Source: an uncultured Bacteroides sp. (GTDB taxonomy: Bacteria; Bacteroidota; Bacteroidia; Bacteroidales; Bacteroidaceae). Taken from it: 10,236 nt of DNA. Within the stretch, counting starts at the first letter, position 1, and each line of letters starts with the position of its first letter. Below are positions 1 to 8,161 of this stretch, one piece after another. The notes beneath the pieces are model-generated. The model worked only from the letters and a program-made list of their open reading frames with translations. It searched no databases and was not told where the DNA came from. Where the stretch lies: NCBI GenBank assembly GCA_900557355.1, contig USSR01000197.1, positions 1 to 10,236 on the forward strand. Direction: 5' to 3'. Both the position numbers and the translations under genes were made by a program.

Positions 1-1707
1 CAGATCTCCCAGACTTGTATTTCCTTGATGCACTATACGTCCCACGATATCATCTCCCCAGCGCATAGTCTTGGCAAATGTTTCATTCACCACAGCCTCA
101 TTGCGTTCCCGTGCCATACGACCTTCCTTTATCACCATACCCATCATTTTAGGGTAGTTTTCTGTCTCTACACAGTAGCGTGATGAGAAAAGTGACTGCC
201 CGCTTTCATCCATTATCCTCATACCACTCATGCCGATACAGGGTGGATAACTGGCAGATTCCACATCCTCCACATAAGGGAGTCCGCAAAAGAACTGACG
301 GGCAGCATCGCGTTCGGAGTCACTATCAAAATAGATATCGGACGTAGCTATACTCCGGGCATCATATCCAGTATTTTTATTCAACACATAGTGATACTGG
401 GCCATGATGACACACATCAGTCCACAGATAAAAGCCACACCCAAAAACTGAATAAAAAGCAACGGACGCTTCCACCCTTTCTTCCCTTCCGTGTAGTGAC
501 GAAAAACCTGTGACACCGGTATTCGCGAAAACATTCGTCCCGGTAGCACACCGCCCACAATAAACAAACCTAGCACTACCACCAATGGTACCCAGATACG
601 TCCAAACACAAACAGGGATGTCAACCGGACTTCCATCGTCTCCTCTATCATCTCACGGAAATTCAGCAACAGCAATACCATCAGTATCAATGACAATAAG
701 ATAACAATACCTGTCTCCAGCAGGAACATTGAAAATACGGTACCGCCTGATGCACCATTACACTTATGTACTCCCACCGCCTTAGCACGATACGAGAGTG
801 AAGAAATAGAAATAAGTACATAATTCATTGCTGCAATGAAGAGGATGGCCAGACCGAGGATAAGTGTAATGGCATTCATACGCTTTACCATGTCACCACT
901 GCGATATACATCACGCAAAGGCTTCACAATAGAGGTATAACTCGAATTATCTTTCCCATCCTGAGGAAAATAATTATGAATCACAGTCTCCAGGCGTGCA
1001 TTGAACTTCTCAACATCTACCTTCACACCCGGACGAAAGCGGATATATTGAAAGAAAGAATCACCTCCTTCCCATGAATATTCCGCCCAGTCACGACTCC
1101 ATGCACTGACAATAGAAATGACAGCTTCAGGGTTCATGGTGGAGTTCTCTGGCAAAGCAGCATAAATACCCTTTACAGTGAGCTGCAGTTGTTTATCATA
1201 GTTTATCACTTTACCCACGGGGTCTTCATCACCAAACATTTTCTGTGCCAGACGATCACTCAGAAAGACCACATCCTTCTGTTGAAGTTCATGCAACGGA
1301 TCACCTCTAAGGACTTCGATGCCCAATGTCTGGAAAAAGAGTGAGTCTGCCATTACAGCGTAATCCTTAAAACGTACACTACCATTATAAAGCGGTCCAA
1401 AAGCCATGTATTTGCAAACACTGACAGCCGCTTCCACTTCTTGGGGAAAGTTCTCCAAGACGGCACCTGCCACAGGAGGCAGGTTCAATTCACCCGGTTC
1501 CCCCTGTTCACCGTTGATAGTGAAGATAGAGAAGAGCTGATAGATGCGGTCCGGATCACGGTAGCAAGTATCATAACTTTGCTCGAAAACAACACGAACA
1601 AAAAGCAGAATGCTCATCGTCAGTGCCAAGCCCAGAGAGAGAACTTTGATGATATTGCTGCCGCGCCCACGGAGCAACGTTTGAATTACATAGTATATCT
1701 GCTTCAT
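1..1707 (-). CDS. FtsX/MacB-like ABC transporter permease, C-terminal part outside window
   Basis: Inner-membrane subunit of an ABC system of the MacB/FtsX type. The frame is open from an ATG at 1707 to the window edge, giving 569 codons with no stop; about 200 C-terminal residues are missing compared with its neighbour. The first residues, MKQIYYVIQTLLRGRGSN, are almost identical to those of the next permease upstream, and similarity continues throughout. It shows an N-terminal membrane segment (about residues 20-40), a large extracytoplasmic domain, a cluster of three membrane segments around residues 275-390 containing the cytoplasmic coupling motif AKAVGVHKCNGA, a fourth near 415-435, then the start of a second extracytoplasmic domain. 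The start lies 4 bp after the upstream permease's stop codon, so the two are probably co-translated. Family assignment is firm; the substrate is unknown. This copy may be followed by further transporter genes beyond the edge. Confidence 0.9.
   Translation of the reverse strand, partial: MKQIYYVIQTLLRGRGSNIIKVLSLGLALTMSILLFVRVVFEQSYDTCYRDPDRIYQLFSIFTINGEQGEPGELNLPPVAGAVLENFPQEVEAAVSVCKYMAFGPLYNGSVRFKDYAVMADSLFFQTLGIEVLRGDPLHELQQKDVVFLSDRLAQKMFGDEDPVGKVINYDKQLQLTVKGIYAALPENSTMNPEAVISIVSAWSRDWAEYSWEGGDSFFQYIRFRPGVKVDVEKFNARLETVIHNYFPQDGKDNSSYTSIVKPLRDVYRSGDMVKRMNAITLILGLAILFIAAMNYVLISISSLSYRAKAVGVHKCNGASGGTVFSMFLLETGIVILLSLILMVLLLLNFREMIEETMEVRLTSLFVFGRIWVPLVVVLGLFIVGGVLPGRMFSRIPVSQVFRHYTEGKKGWKRPLLFIQFLGVAFICGLMCVIMAQYHYVLNKNTGYDARSIATSDIYFDSDSERDAARQFFCGLPYVEDVESASYPPCIGMSGMRIMDESGQSLFSSRYCVETENYPKMMGMVIKEGRMARERNEAVVNETFAKTMRWGDDIVGRIVHQGNTSLGDL
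415..527. repeat. Conserved segment repeated in the three permease genes (copy 1 of 3)
   Basis: A stretch of about 113 bp with clear nucleotide similarity recurs in register at 2738-2850 (copy 2) and 5788-5900 (copy 3). It encodes the fifth membrane segment and the preceding loop, whose protein core VFRxYTEGKKGWK is the same in all three permeases. Copies 1 and 2 are closest, with long shared runs such as GACGAAAAACCTG. This reflects gene duplication and strong constraint rather than a mobile element; no target duplications or terminal repeats are seen. Confidence 0.7.
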
Positions 1708-1711
1708 ACGT

Positions 1712-4021
1712 TTATTCGCTTTTAATACTATTCACCGGATTTTCATTCGCTATCCGCCATGACTTCCAGATGACGCAAGCAACAATAAGTAACAGGATAA
1801 CCAATGCTATCAGCACATATACCGGCCACGAAAGCGGCACCTGTGCAGCAAACTGATCCATCCACATCTCATTGACGTACGCCGAGGCAATAATACCGAT
1901 AATGACAGCCGGTCCCGCTACATAAAGGACATCCTTTGAAAGTAACTCCAATATCCCCGAAGATTCCGCCCCATTCACTTTACGAATGGCAATTTCTTTG
2001 GAACGACGACGCACTTCATCCGTAGTATAACCTATCAGGCCCATCAGCATGACAAAGAACAGGGTTCCCGCCGCCAATATGGTAGCATTGCTAAAGACAC
2101 GAACCGGATTATACCGTTCCAATATTCGTTGTTCCAATCCGGCAAAATCAATCGTTTTGTCCGGATAAGCTTCGCTTACGTCTTTGTTCAGACGCCGCAA
2201 ATTCTCAGCAAAAGGTTCTTTGAGACGCACATGGACAGTATTACCGAAAGTACGGGTATATCCGAACATTATGACATCCTGTGGCTGGTAATAGGAACCT
2301 ATATGAAAATTTTTCAATATACCTACGACTTTAAAATTCTTGCCTTCTGTACGTAACGGGTGGTTCAAAGCCTTGTCTCCCCAACGCATCCTCTCCGCAA
2401 AAGCCTCATTCACTACTATTTCATCTGCTGCACGCGGAGCACGACCTTCCTTCATTGTCATACCCATCATTTTAAAGTAATCTTCAAGAGCAAAACTGTA
2501 GCGTGTTGAGAAGAGGGACTGTCCACTTTCGCCTTCAATCATTGAGCCACTATAGCTCCAGATAGGGGTACTGACCGCAGAAGAAACTTCTTCGACATAA
2601 GGCAGACCACGGAAAAACTGCAATGCCGGTCCACTCTCCTCCTCACTACCAAAATAAGCATTCCCCACAGCTACACGCTGCGGATTATATCCCATATCTT
2701 TATCTTTCACATAATTGTACTGCGCCATCACTACATACATCAGTCCACAGATAAAGGCCACACCTGCGAACTGGATAAAAAGTAATGGACGTTTCCACCC
2801 TTTCTTACCTTCCGTATAGCGACGAAAAACCTGCGACACCGGTATCCGCGCAAATAATCTACCAGGCAATACTCCCCCCACAACAAAAAGAACCAACACT
2901 ACAGCAAGCGGTACCCAAATACGATCGGGTGCAAAAAGTACACTCAGCTTGGCTGCGGTAGTATCTTCTATAAACTCCTGAAAGTTAAGCAATATCAGTC
3001 CCATTAACACCAGAGCCAGTACAATGATAATACCTGTCTCCAGAAGAAACATTGAGAATACAGTACCTCCGCTTGCACCACTACACTTATGTACTCCCAC
3101 CGCTTTTGCTCGGTAAGTAAGCGAGGAGATGGATATCAATACATAGTTTAGTGCTGCAATAAAAAGAATTGCAAGAGCTAGGATACTCATAATGCTATCC
3201 ATCCGTTTCACTTGGTCTTCGTTTCGATATACATCACGGATAGGTTTCACAAAAGCTGTATAGCCATAAGCTTTCTTATCCTCTTCCGGTCGATATTTCT
3301 GTATCATGTCATCCAGTCGAGCATTGATAATCTCTTTGTCAGCTCCCGGACGGAAACGGATATATTCGTAGTAACTGTCTCCCCCACGCCAGGAATAGTT
3401 ACCCCAACTGCGACTCCAGGCTGTAGGCATAGATACAACTCCCTCGGGACGCATCGTAGTGTTTTCCGGTAAAGCAGCATAAGTCCCCTTCACTGTAAAT
3501 GTTATTTCTTTATTGTAGCTCAGCACTTTTCCAATAGGATTTTCGCCGCCGAAGATTTTCTGTGCCAAGCGGTCGCTCAGAAAAATAACATCCGGTTGTA
3601 CCAGTTCATCCTCCGGATTTCCGCTCAGTACCTCAATACCCATAGTTCGGAAAAAAAGTGAGTCAGCCAACAGGATCTCATCATCGAAACGAACACTGCC
3701 ATTATACAACGGACCACCGAGAAAATAGGCGATACTGGTGGCTGCTTCCACTTCTTTCGGGAAGTTTTCCAATATGGCACCTGCCACGGGGCCACAGTTT
3801 TGCTTTTGAGGCTCAAACTGTTCACCATCAGCTGAAAAAATAGAGAATATCTGATATAAATTGTCATAGTCTTTGTAGAAGGTGTCGTAACTTTGTTCAA
3901 AAGCCACACGAGAAAACAGCAAAATACTCATCGTCAATCCCAATCCAAGGGAAATGACTTTGATAATATTCGAACCGCGTCCACGTAATAAAGTCCTTAT
4001 GACATAATAGATTTGTTTCAT
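1712..4021 (-). CDS. FtsX/MacB-like ABC transporter permease (two-halved, 8 membrane segments)
   Basis: Complete 769-aa permease. Hydrophobic segments lie near residues 20-40, 276-300, 318-345, 369-388, 412-433, 643-664, 700-719 and 732-752. Large soluble domains at about 41-270 and 434-640 match the MacB periplasmic core arrangement. The protein is effectively two four-helix MacB/FtsX halves in one chain: each half carries a coupling-helix motif, KAVGVHKCSGA (306-316) and KEIAIRKVNGA (675-685), which in this family contacts the ATPase. It ends with ENPVNSIKSE, matching the 766-aa paralogue. It is 25 bp downstream of the ATPase gene and 4 bp upstream of the next permease. MacB-like transporters use ATP hydrolysis in the cytoplasm to move their periplasmic domains rather than passing substrate through a membrane channel; by analogy this protein would do mechanical export or remodelling work in the envelope. 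Cargo is unknown. Confidence 0.93.
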   Translation of the reverse strand: MKQIYYVIRTLLRGRGSNIIKVISLGLGLTMSILLFSRVAFEQSYDTFYKDYDNLYQIFSIFSADGEQFEPQKQNCGPVAGAILENFPKEVEAATSIAYFLGGPLYNGSVRFDDEILLADSLFFRTMGIEVLSGNPEDELVQPDVIFLSDRLAQKIFGGENPIGKVLSYNKEITFTVKGTYAALPENTTMRPEGVVSMPTAWSRSWGNYSWRGGDSYYEYIRFRPGADKEIINARLDDMIQKYRPEEDKKAYGYTAFVKPIRDVYRNEDQVKRMDSIMSILALAILFIAALNYVLISISSLTYRAKAVGVHKCSGASGGTVFSMFLLETGIIIVLALVLMGLILLNFQEFIEDTTAAKLSVLFAPDRIWVPLAVVLVLFVVGGVLPGRLFARIPVSQVFRRYTEGKKGWKRPLLFIQFAGVAFICGLMYVVMAQYNYVKDKDMGYNPQRVAVGNAYFGSEEESGPALQFFRGLPYVEEVSSAVSTPIWSYSGSMIEGESGQSLFSTRYSFALEDYFKMMGMTMKEGRAPRAADEIVVNEAFAERMRWGDKALNHPLRTEGKNFKVVGILKNFHIGSYYQPQDVIMFGYTRTFGNTVHVRLKEPFAENLRRLNKDVSEAYPDKTIDFAGLEQRILERYNPVRVFSNATILAAGTLFFVMLMGLIGYTTDEVRRRSKEIAIRKVNGAESSGILELLSKDVLYVAGPAVIIGIIASAYVNEMWMDQFAAQVPLSWPVYVLIALVILLLIVACVIWKSWRIANENPVNSIKSE

Positions 4022-4046
4022 ACTTTAATATTGTAATAATCGTAAC

Positions 4047-4730
4047 TTACATTTCCTGTGCTGCAACACTTGCCACTATACTGCCATCGAACAAATGAAT
4101 CGTACGATGGGCGAAAGAAGCATCGTGCTGAGAGTGTGTCACCATGATAATGGTAGTCCCTTCCCGGTTCAACTCTGTCAGCAGATTCATTACTTCTGCA
4201 CCATTCTTAGAATCCAGGTTACCGGTCGGTTCATCGGCAAGTATTAGCTTAGGATTAGTAACTACAGCACGAGCAATGGCTACACGTTGCTGCTGACCAC
4301 CGGAAAGCTGTTGCGGGAAGTGTTTGGCACGATGACTGATATTCATTCGTTTCAGTATATCTTCCACCATCCGGCGACGTTCAGAAGCTTTGATTCCCAG
4401 ATAAGTCAAAGGCAATTCCACATTTTCATACACATTCAGTTCGTCTATCAGATTGAAGCTTTGGAATACAAAACCCAGTTTACCTTTACGAACGCGTGTA
4501 CGCTCTTTTTCTTTCAGATTCCCTACTTCCTGTCCCAGAAGTTTATATGAACCTTCCGTCGGATTATCTAGTAATCCCAGAATATTCAACAGGGTTGATT
4601 TTCCGCAACCTGACGGTCCCATAATAGCTGCAAACTCCCCCTCTTTCACTTTGAGATTCACGTGGTTCAACGCTACTGTTTCCACTTCCGATGTACGGAA
4701 TACTTTGCTGATGTCATTAATTTCAATCAT
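4047..4730 (-). CDS. ABC transporter ATP-binding protein, LolD/MacB type
   Basis: Cytoplasmic ATPase (227 aa) that would power the adjacent permeases. All nucleotide-binding-domain landmarks are present: Walker [10 protein letters not shown] (residues 38-46), Q-loop glutamine Q90 in FVFQSFN, signature LSGGQQQR (142-149), Walker B LILADE with catalytic E167, D-loop NLD (171-173) and the switch histidine H199 in MVTHS. Length and motif wording ([18 protein letters not shown]) are typical of the LolD/MacB/FtsE branch, which pairs with FtsX-fold permeases. The ATG at 4730 places Walker A at the usual distance from the N-terminus. It is the only ATPase in the visible operon, lying 37 bp after the first permease and 25 bp before the second, so it probably serves all three permease chains. 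It appears intact. Confidence 0.95.
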   Translation of the reverse strand: MIEINDISKVFRTSEVETVALNHVNLKVKEGEFAAIMGPSGCGKSTLLNILGLLDNPTEGSYKLLGQEVGNLKEKERTRVRKGKLGFVFQSFNLIDELNVYENVELPLTYLGIKASERRRMVEDILKRMNISHRAKHFPQQLSGGQQQRVAIARAVVTNPKLILADEPTGNLDSKNGAEVMNLLTELNREGTTIIMVTHSQHDASFAHRTIHLFDGSIVASVAAQEM

Positions 4731-4767
4731 GATGTTTTTTAATTATATGTTATTAATTATCTCTTTA

Positions 4768-7068
4768 TTATTCACTCTTAATACTCTTCACCGGATTTTC
4801 ATCGGCTATTTGCCAGGAACGCCAAATAACACAACCGATAATAATACCCAATACTCCAAGTGCTATCAATATATAGTATATCAGCGGAAATGCTGCCGTG
4901 TCAATAAACTGCTCTCGCCACATATTACCTACATACCACGCTCCTATTATACCGATGATAACAGCAGGCATAGAAATCCTGAACACATCTTTAGAAAGAA
5001 GCATAAGGATAGATATCGCATCAGCCCCGTTCACTTTACGGATGGCAATTTCTTTGCTCCGGTGTTGCATTTCATCATTGATGTATCCTATCAGTCCCAT
5101 TAGGGTAATGAATAAAATGGTAATAGCTGCCAATATCGTAGCATTGCGAAAGTCCGTAACACTTCGCTTCTGGAAATCCACCTTATCCTTATATGAAGTG
5201 AAAATCAAGTCATTTTGTGGGAATACCTCACGTGAGTCTTCATTCAAACGGTGAAGGTTATCATCAAACGGTTCTTTCAGACGAAGCATCACTGTATAGT
5301 TAAAATGGGGAGTATAGGTAATAAACAGAGGTTGAGTTGCTACATAGGCAGGATCGGCAGTAGGAAAATCTTTCAATACACCTACAATAGTACCATATAT
5401 TTCTTCCTGATTGCGTACTTGCCTGCCTATAGGGTTCTCCTCCCAACGCATCACTTCCAGAAATTTTTCATTCACCAACACCTCGTTAGCTTTAGTCAAG
5501 TTTCGGCCTTCTTTAAACTTCAATCCCAGGAAGGGGACATAGTCTTTATCTACCCTCAGCCAGCGCATACTGTAATCTTTTCCTGCATCTGTAGTCACGA
5601 ACTCACCAGACAGCCCTCCCAGAATCATATCGCTGCCACTGGCTGCACTTTCCACATAAGGCAAATTTACTAATGTACTACGAGCATTTTCGCTGTTTGC
5701 AAACGATGTATAGGCAACAGCAATACCTGCCGGATCAAAACCTCTGTCGCGTGTAGTGACGTGACGACTTTGCAACAAAACCACCCCCAACAATCCAAAG
5801 ATGAAAGCCACACCGCAAAATTGTACGAAAAGCAACGGATGCTTCCACCCTTTCTTGCCTTCAGTATACCGGCGGAAAACCTGCGTAACAGGAATACGTG
5901 AGAACACATGCCCCGGCAGTACGCCACCTACAACAAACAGAAAACCGATCACACAAAGTGATGCCCATATATTCTCCCAGCCAAAGAGTCCGGCAAGCGT
6001 AACGTTGAGCAAATCTTCTATCGGTTCTTGGAAGTTAACCAATAATAACGCCATGCATCCCAGTGAAACCAGCAGAATAATAGCTGTCTCCAGAATAAAC
6101 ATACTGAAAATAGTACTTCCATCCGCCCCATTGCATTTGTGCACGCCAATGGATTTAGCACGCCGACTCATGGATGAAATAGATATCAGGATATAATTCA
6201 GTGTCACTATAAAAAGAATAGTAGTGGCCAGTGTAAGCAGTATCCATACAATACGCATAGAACTGACTCCATCATCCATACGAAAATTTTTTACCGGAGT
6301 AAGCCCTATAGCAAGTTTAAAATCCGGATAATCGCCAAAGAAGCGTTTCACAAGTTCAGGTGAACGTGCAATAATCCGTTCGGCATCTTCAGCATGTCGC
6401 AAGCGCACAAAGGAAGTATAGCCGTCACCACCATCCCATCCCCAATATCCCCAGTCATGCTTAAAGGAACTGGCAAGGGAAATCACTATCTGCGTACCAT
6501 ATAGTGAAGAATTCTCAGGGAAATCTTCAAATACTCCTTTCACAGTCATAGGCAACTCCCTGTTCATTTTCAGCGTTTGTCCTATTGGATTCTGATCAGC
6601 AAACACTTCACGCACCATATCTCGACTGATAAAGATAACATCCGGATTAGTCAGTTCATTCGGATTGCCTGCCAGCAGGCGAATACCCAGGGTAGAGAAG
6701 AAACAAGAATCACCCGTCATTGCGTTACAGGCAAAGCGGCTGTCATCCTTATACCAACCGGTATTGGCAAACCATTGCTGGGTGACAGTGACACTTTCCA
6801 CCTCTTCAGGAAAAGCGTCGGCAATAGCAGCAGCAACAGGACCATAAGTATTGTGTGACTCCGTAATCTTTTCATTCAGCGAATAGATGTTCTTTATTAT
6901 ATATAGCCGCTCGTAATCTTCATAGCATGTATCATAATTGAGTTCGAATGCCTGACGGGCAAAAATGAGAATACTGACCGTAACTCCCAAAGTGAGAGAG
7001 ATAATCTTTATCAGATTGGAACTGCGACTATGCAGTAAAGTTTGAGTGACATAATAAAGTGACTTCAT
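4768..7068 (-). CDS. FtsX/MacB-like ABC transporter permease, first gene of the operon
   Basis: Complete 766-aa permease with the same plan as its two downstream paralogues but more diverged (N-terminus MKSLYYVTQTLLHSRSSN). Hydrophobic segments lie near residues 20-38, 272-298, 318-344, 368-386, 410-432, 643-663, 697-714 and 729-749. Extracytoplasmic domains span roughly 40-265 and 433-635. Coupling motifs are KSIGVHKCNGA (305-315) and KEIAIRKVNGA (672-682), and the C-terminus ENPVKSIKSE is shared. It is the promoter-proximal gene; its ATG at 7068 follows a leader of about 35 nt from the predicted sigma-54 start and has no Shine-Dalgarno sequence, as is usual in Bacteroides. Co-expression with the ATPase directly downstream suggests a working complex, either this permease as a homodimer or mixed with the paralogues. 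Substrate unknown. Confidence 0.93.
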   Translation of the reverse strand: MKSLYYVTQTLLHSRSSNLIKIISLTLGVTVSILIFARQAFELNYDTCYEDYERLYIIKNIYSLNEKITESHNTYGPVAAAIADAFPEEVESVTVTQQWFANTGWYKDDSRFACNAMTGDSCFFSTLGIRLLAGNPNELTNPDVIFISRDMVREVFADQNPIGQTLKMNRELPMTVKGVFEDFPENSSLYGTQIVISLASSFKHDWGYWGWDGGDGYTSFVRLRHAEDAERIIARSPELVKRFFGDYPDFKLAIGLTPVKNFRMDDGVSSMRIVWILLTLATTILFIVTLNYILISISSMSRRAKSIGVHKCNGADGSTIFSMFILETAIILLVSLGCMALLLVNFQEPIEDLLNVTLAGLFGWENIWASLCVIGFLFVVGGVLPGHVFSRIPVTQVFRRYTEGKKGWKHPLLFVQFCGVAFIFGLLGVVLLQSRHVTTRDRGFDPAGIAVAYTSFANSENARSTLVNLPYVESAASGSDMILGGLSGEFVTTDAGKDYSMRWLRVDKDYVPFLGLKFKEGRNLTKANEVLVNEKFLEVMRWEENPIGRQVRNQEEIYGTIVGVLKDFPTADPAYVATQPLFITYTPHFNYTVMLRLKEPFDDNLHRLNEDSREVFPQNDLIFTSYKDKVDFQKRSVTDFRNATILAAITILFITLMGLIGYINDEMQHRSKEIAIRKVNGADAISILMLLSKDVFRISMPAVIIGIIGAWYVGNMWREQFIDTAAFPLIYYILIALGVLGIIIGCVIWRSWQIADENPVKSIKSE

Positions 7069-7112
7069 AGATCATGCAAGATTTTAATTATATGATATTC
7101 TCTCTATATAAA

Positions 7113-7129
7113 TGCAGAAAGCGTGCCAA
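7113..7129 (-). promoter_or_regulatory. Sigma-54 (RpoN) -24/-12 promoter for the ABC operon
   Basis: Read on the minus strand the sequence is TTGGCACGCTTTCTGCA. It matches the -24 element TTGGCACG exactly and the -12 element TTGCA except for its first base (CTGCA). The invariant GG (complement of 7126-7127) and GC (complement of 7114-7115) are separated by exactly 10 nt, the spacing sigma-54 requires. The predicted start is near 7103, leaving a leader of about 35 nt before the ATG at 7068. Sigma-54 holoenzyme needs an ATP-driven NtrC-family activator bound upstream, and two palindromes sit at a fitting distance. Assignment is from motif and spacing only. Confidence 0.75.
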
Positions 7130-7183
7130 AACTTAAAAACCGTTTATTATCAAGAAATTAGCTTTCCAAATCCAATCATCAAG

Positions 7184-7200
7184 TGTCTAATAATTAGACA
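7184..7200. promoter_or_regulatory. Promoter-proximal palindromic activator site (17 bp)
   Basis: TGTCTAATAATTAGACA is a perfect inverted repeat with 8-bp arms around one central A at 7192. It shares the core GTCTA-N5-TAGAC with the second site at 7206-7220. Its centre is about 89 bp upstream of the predicted sigma-54 start, within the range where NtrC-family enhancers usually lie. I infer a binding site for a dimeric regulator, most likely the sigma-54 activator of the ABC operon; the regulator gene is not in the window. Confidence 0.7.
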
Positions 7201-7205
7201 GCTCC

Positions 7206-7220
7206 GTCTAAAAAATAGAC
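7206..7220. promoter_or_regulatory. Promoter-distal palindromic activator site (15 bp)
   Basis: GTCTAAAAAATAGAC is an inverted repeat with 5-bp arms around an A5 spacer centred at 7213. Its arms match those of the upstream-operon site at 7184-7200, and the centres are 21 bp apart, two turns of the helix, so two dimers would bind on the same face of the DNA. Its centre is about 110 bp from the predicted sigma-54 start and about 99 bp from the predicted start of the divergent unit, so influence on both directions cannot be excluded. Confidence 0.68.
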
Positions 7221-7297
7221 AACCACCCGAAAGCCGTTCAGCATAAAGAGAACAGAAAAAAAGAAGATGAGACAATCATTTATCAAAAAGAAAACTC

Positions 7298-7305
7298 TAT
7301 ATTTG
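7298..7305 (+). promoter_or_regulatory. Bacteroides housekeeping promoter -7 box for the phosphoesterase operon
   Basis: TATATTTG matches the Bacteroides primary-sigma -7 consensus TAnnTTTG exactly. The predicted start is near 7312, giving a leader of about 43 nt before the ATG at 7355. The -33 element is weak: no clear TTTG lies 19-21 bp upstream. The leader is AT-rich with no Shine-Dalgarno sequence. Confidence 0.6.
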
Positions 7306-7354
7306 CAGCCAGTTTTCTCTATAATAGGTATTAATAACATTAATTTCATAACAC

Positions 7355-8161
7355 ATGAAGCTATCTAAACTTTTACTCTTACCGCTTATAGGCTTATGCG
7401 TGAGTGGCTGCGATATGATAGACTATCACCCCTACGACGTACGTATTAGCGGTCAGACAAATATTAACAACTATAATATCCAAAAGATAGAAGCTAATTG
7501 TAAGGATAAAACCACCCTTCGTTTTGCTACCATAAGTGATTCACAACGCTGGTATGATGAGACCTTAGACTTTGTTAATCACCTCAATAAGCGGAATGAT
7601 ATTGACTTCGTTGTTCACACCGGAGACTTCAGCGACTTCGGAGTCACCGATGAATTCCTGTGGCAACGAGACATCATGAATAAACTGAAAGTTCCTTATG
7701 TCGGTCTGCTTGGCAATCATGACTGCATCGGCACAGGCGAAGATACTTATCGTGCCATTTTTGGTGAACCTAATTTCTCTTTTATTGCCGGACGTATCAA
7801 GTTTGTCTGTCTGAATACCAATGCTATTGAGTATGACTATTCACGCCCTATTCCGGACTTTGATTTTATCTCCAGTCAGCTTGAAGAGCGCCGCGAGGAG
7901 TACGATCGTACTATATTCGCGATGCACATCCGCCCCTTCTGCTACGAATTCAACAATAACGTAGCTCATGTTTTTCAGTATGCCATCACACAATTTCCCA
8001 ACTTACTATTCTGTACAGCGGGTCATGAACATCATTTATTTGAAGAAGATCTTTTCGAAGATGGTGTGATGTATTACATGAATGACTGCATGAAAAACCG
8101 CACCTACTATATATTCACTGTAACACCCGACGGATATGAGCGTGAAGTGGTCTATTTTTAA
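7355..8161 (+). CDS. Lipoprotein calcineurin-like metallophosphoesterase
   Basis: A 268-aa exported lipoprotein predicted to hydrolyse a phosphoester with a dinuclear metal centre. The N-terminus has a short positive segment, a hydrophobic stretch and a lipobox VSGC with lipidated Cys19. The five blocks of the calcineurin-like family appear in order: DSQ (D62, Q64; Q or H is tolerated here), GDFSD (G90-D94), GNHD (120-123), a lone metal-binding H191 in FAMHIRPF, and GHEH (223-226). The protein is therefore probably active. Its substrate, whether nucleotide, phospholipid, sugar phosphate or phosphoprotein, cannot be told. After processing it would be anchored in the cell envelope; the residues after Cys19 (DMIDYH) do not form a clear Bacteroidetes surface-export signal, so a periplasmic face is as likely as a surface one. 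The ATG at 7355 follows the TATATTTG promoter, and the 3' end overlaps the next gene by 26 bp. Confidence 0.88.
   Translation: MKLSKLLLLPLIGLCVSGCDMIDYHPYDVRISGQTNINNYNIQKIEANCKDKTTLRFATISDSQRWYDETLDFVNHLNKRNDIDFVVHTGDFSDFGVTDEFLWQRDIMNKLKVPYVGLLGNHDCIGTGEDTYRAIFGEPNFSFIAGRIKFVCLNTNAIEYDYSRPIPDFDFISSQLEERREEYDRTIFAMHIRPFCYEFNNNVAHVFQYAITQFPNLLFCTAGHEHHLFEEDLFEDGVMYYMNDCMKNRTYYIFTVTPDGYEREVVYF

Noticed and set aside
1441..1725. Plus-strand open frame opposite the permease gene (94 aa), and similar plus-strand frames at 3212-3472, 4453-5103, 5251-5673 and 5801-6196
   Set aside because: They are antisense shadows of the permease and ATPase genes: no recognisable domains, low-complexity or implausible composition, and no promoter or start context.
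7127..7135. Possible primary-sigma -7 box on the minus strand (TAAGTTTTG, like TAnnTTTG)
   Set aside because: It has the wrong spacing by one base and no convincing -33 partner at the right distance, and it overlaps a much better -24/-12 sigma-54 match.
7184..7220. Reading the twin palindromes as a minimal CRISPR-like or transposon-end repeat
   Set aside because: There are only two short inverted repeats, no spacers of repeat-array length, no cas or transposase gene and no target duplication; a regulator-site explanation fits spacing and position better.
7409..7440. Surface-export signal after the lipobox of the phosphoesterase
   Set aside because: Residues after Cys19 are DMIDYH, lacking the tight acidic cluster expected of Bacteroidetes surface lipoproteins; location left open.
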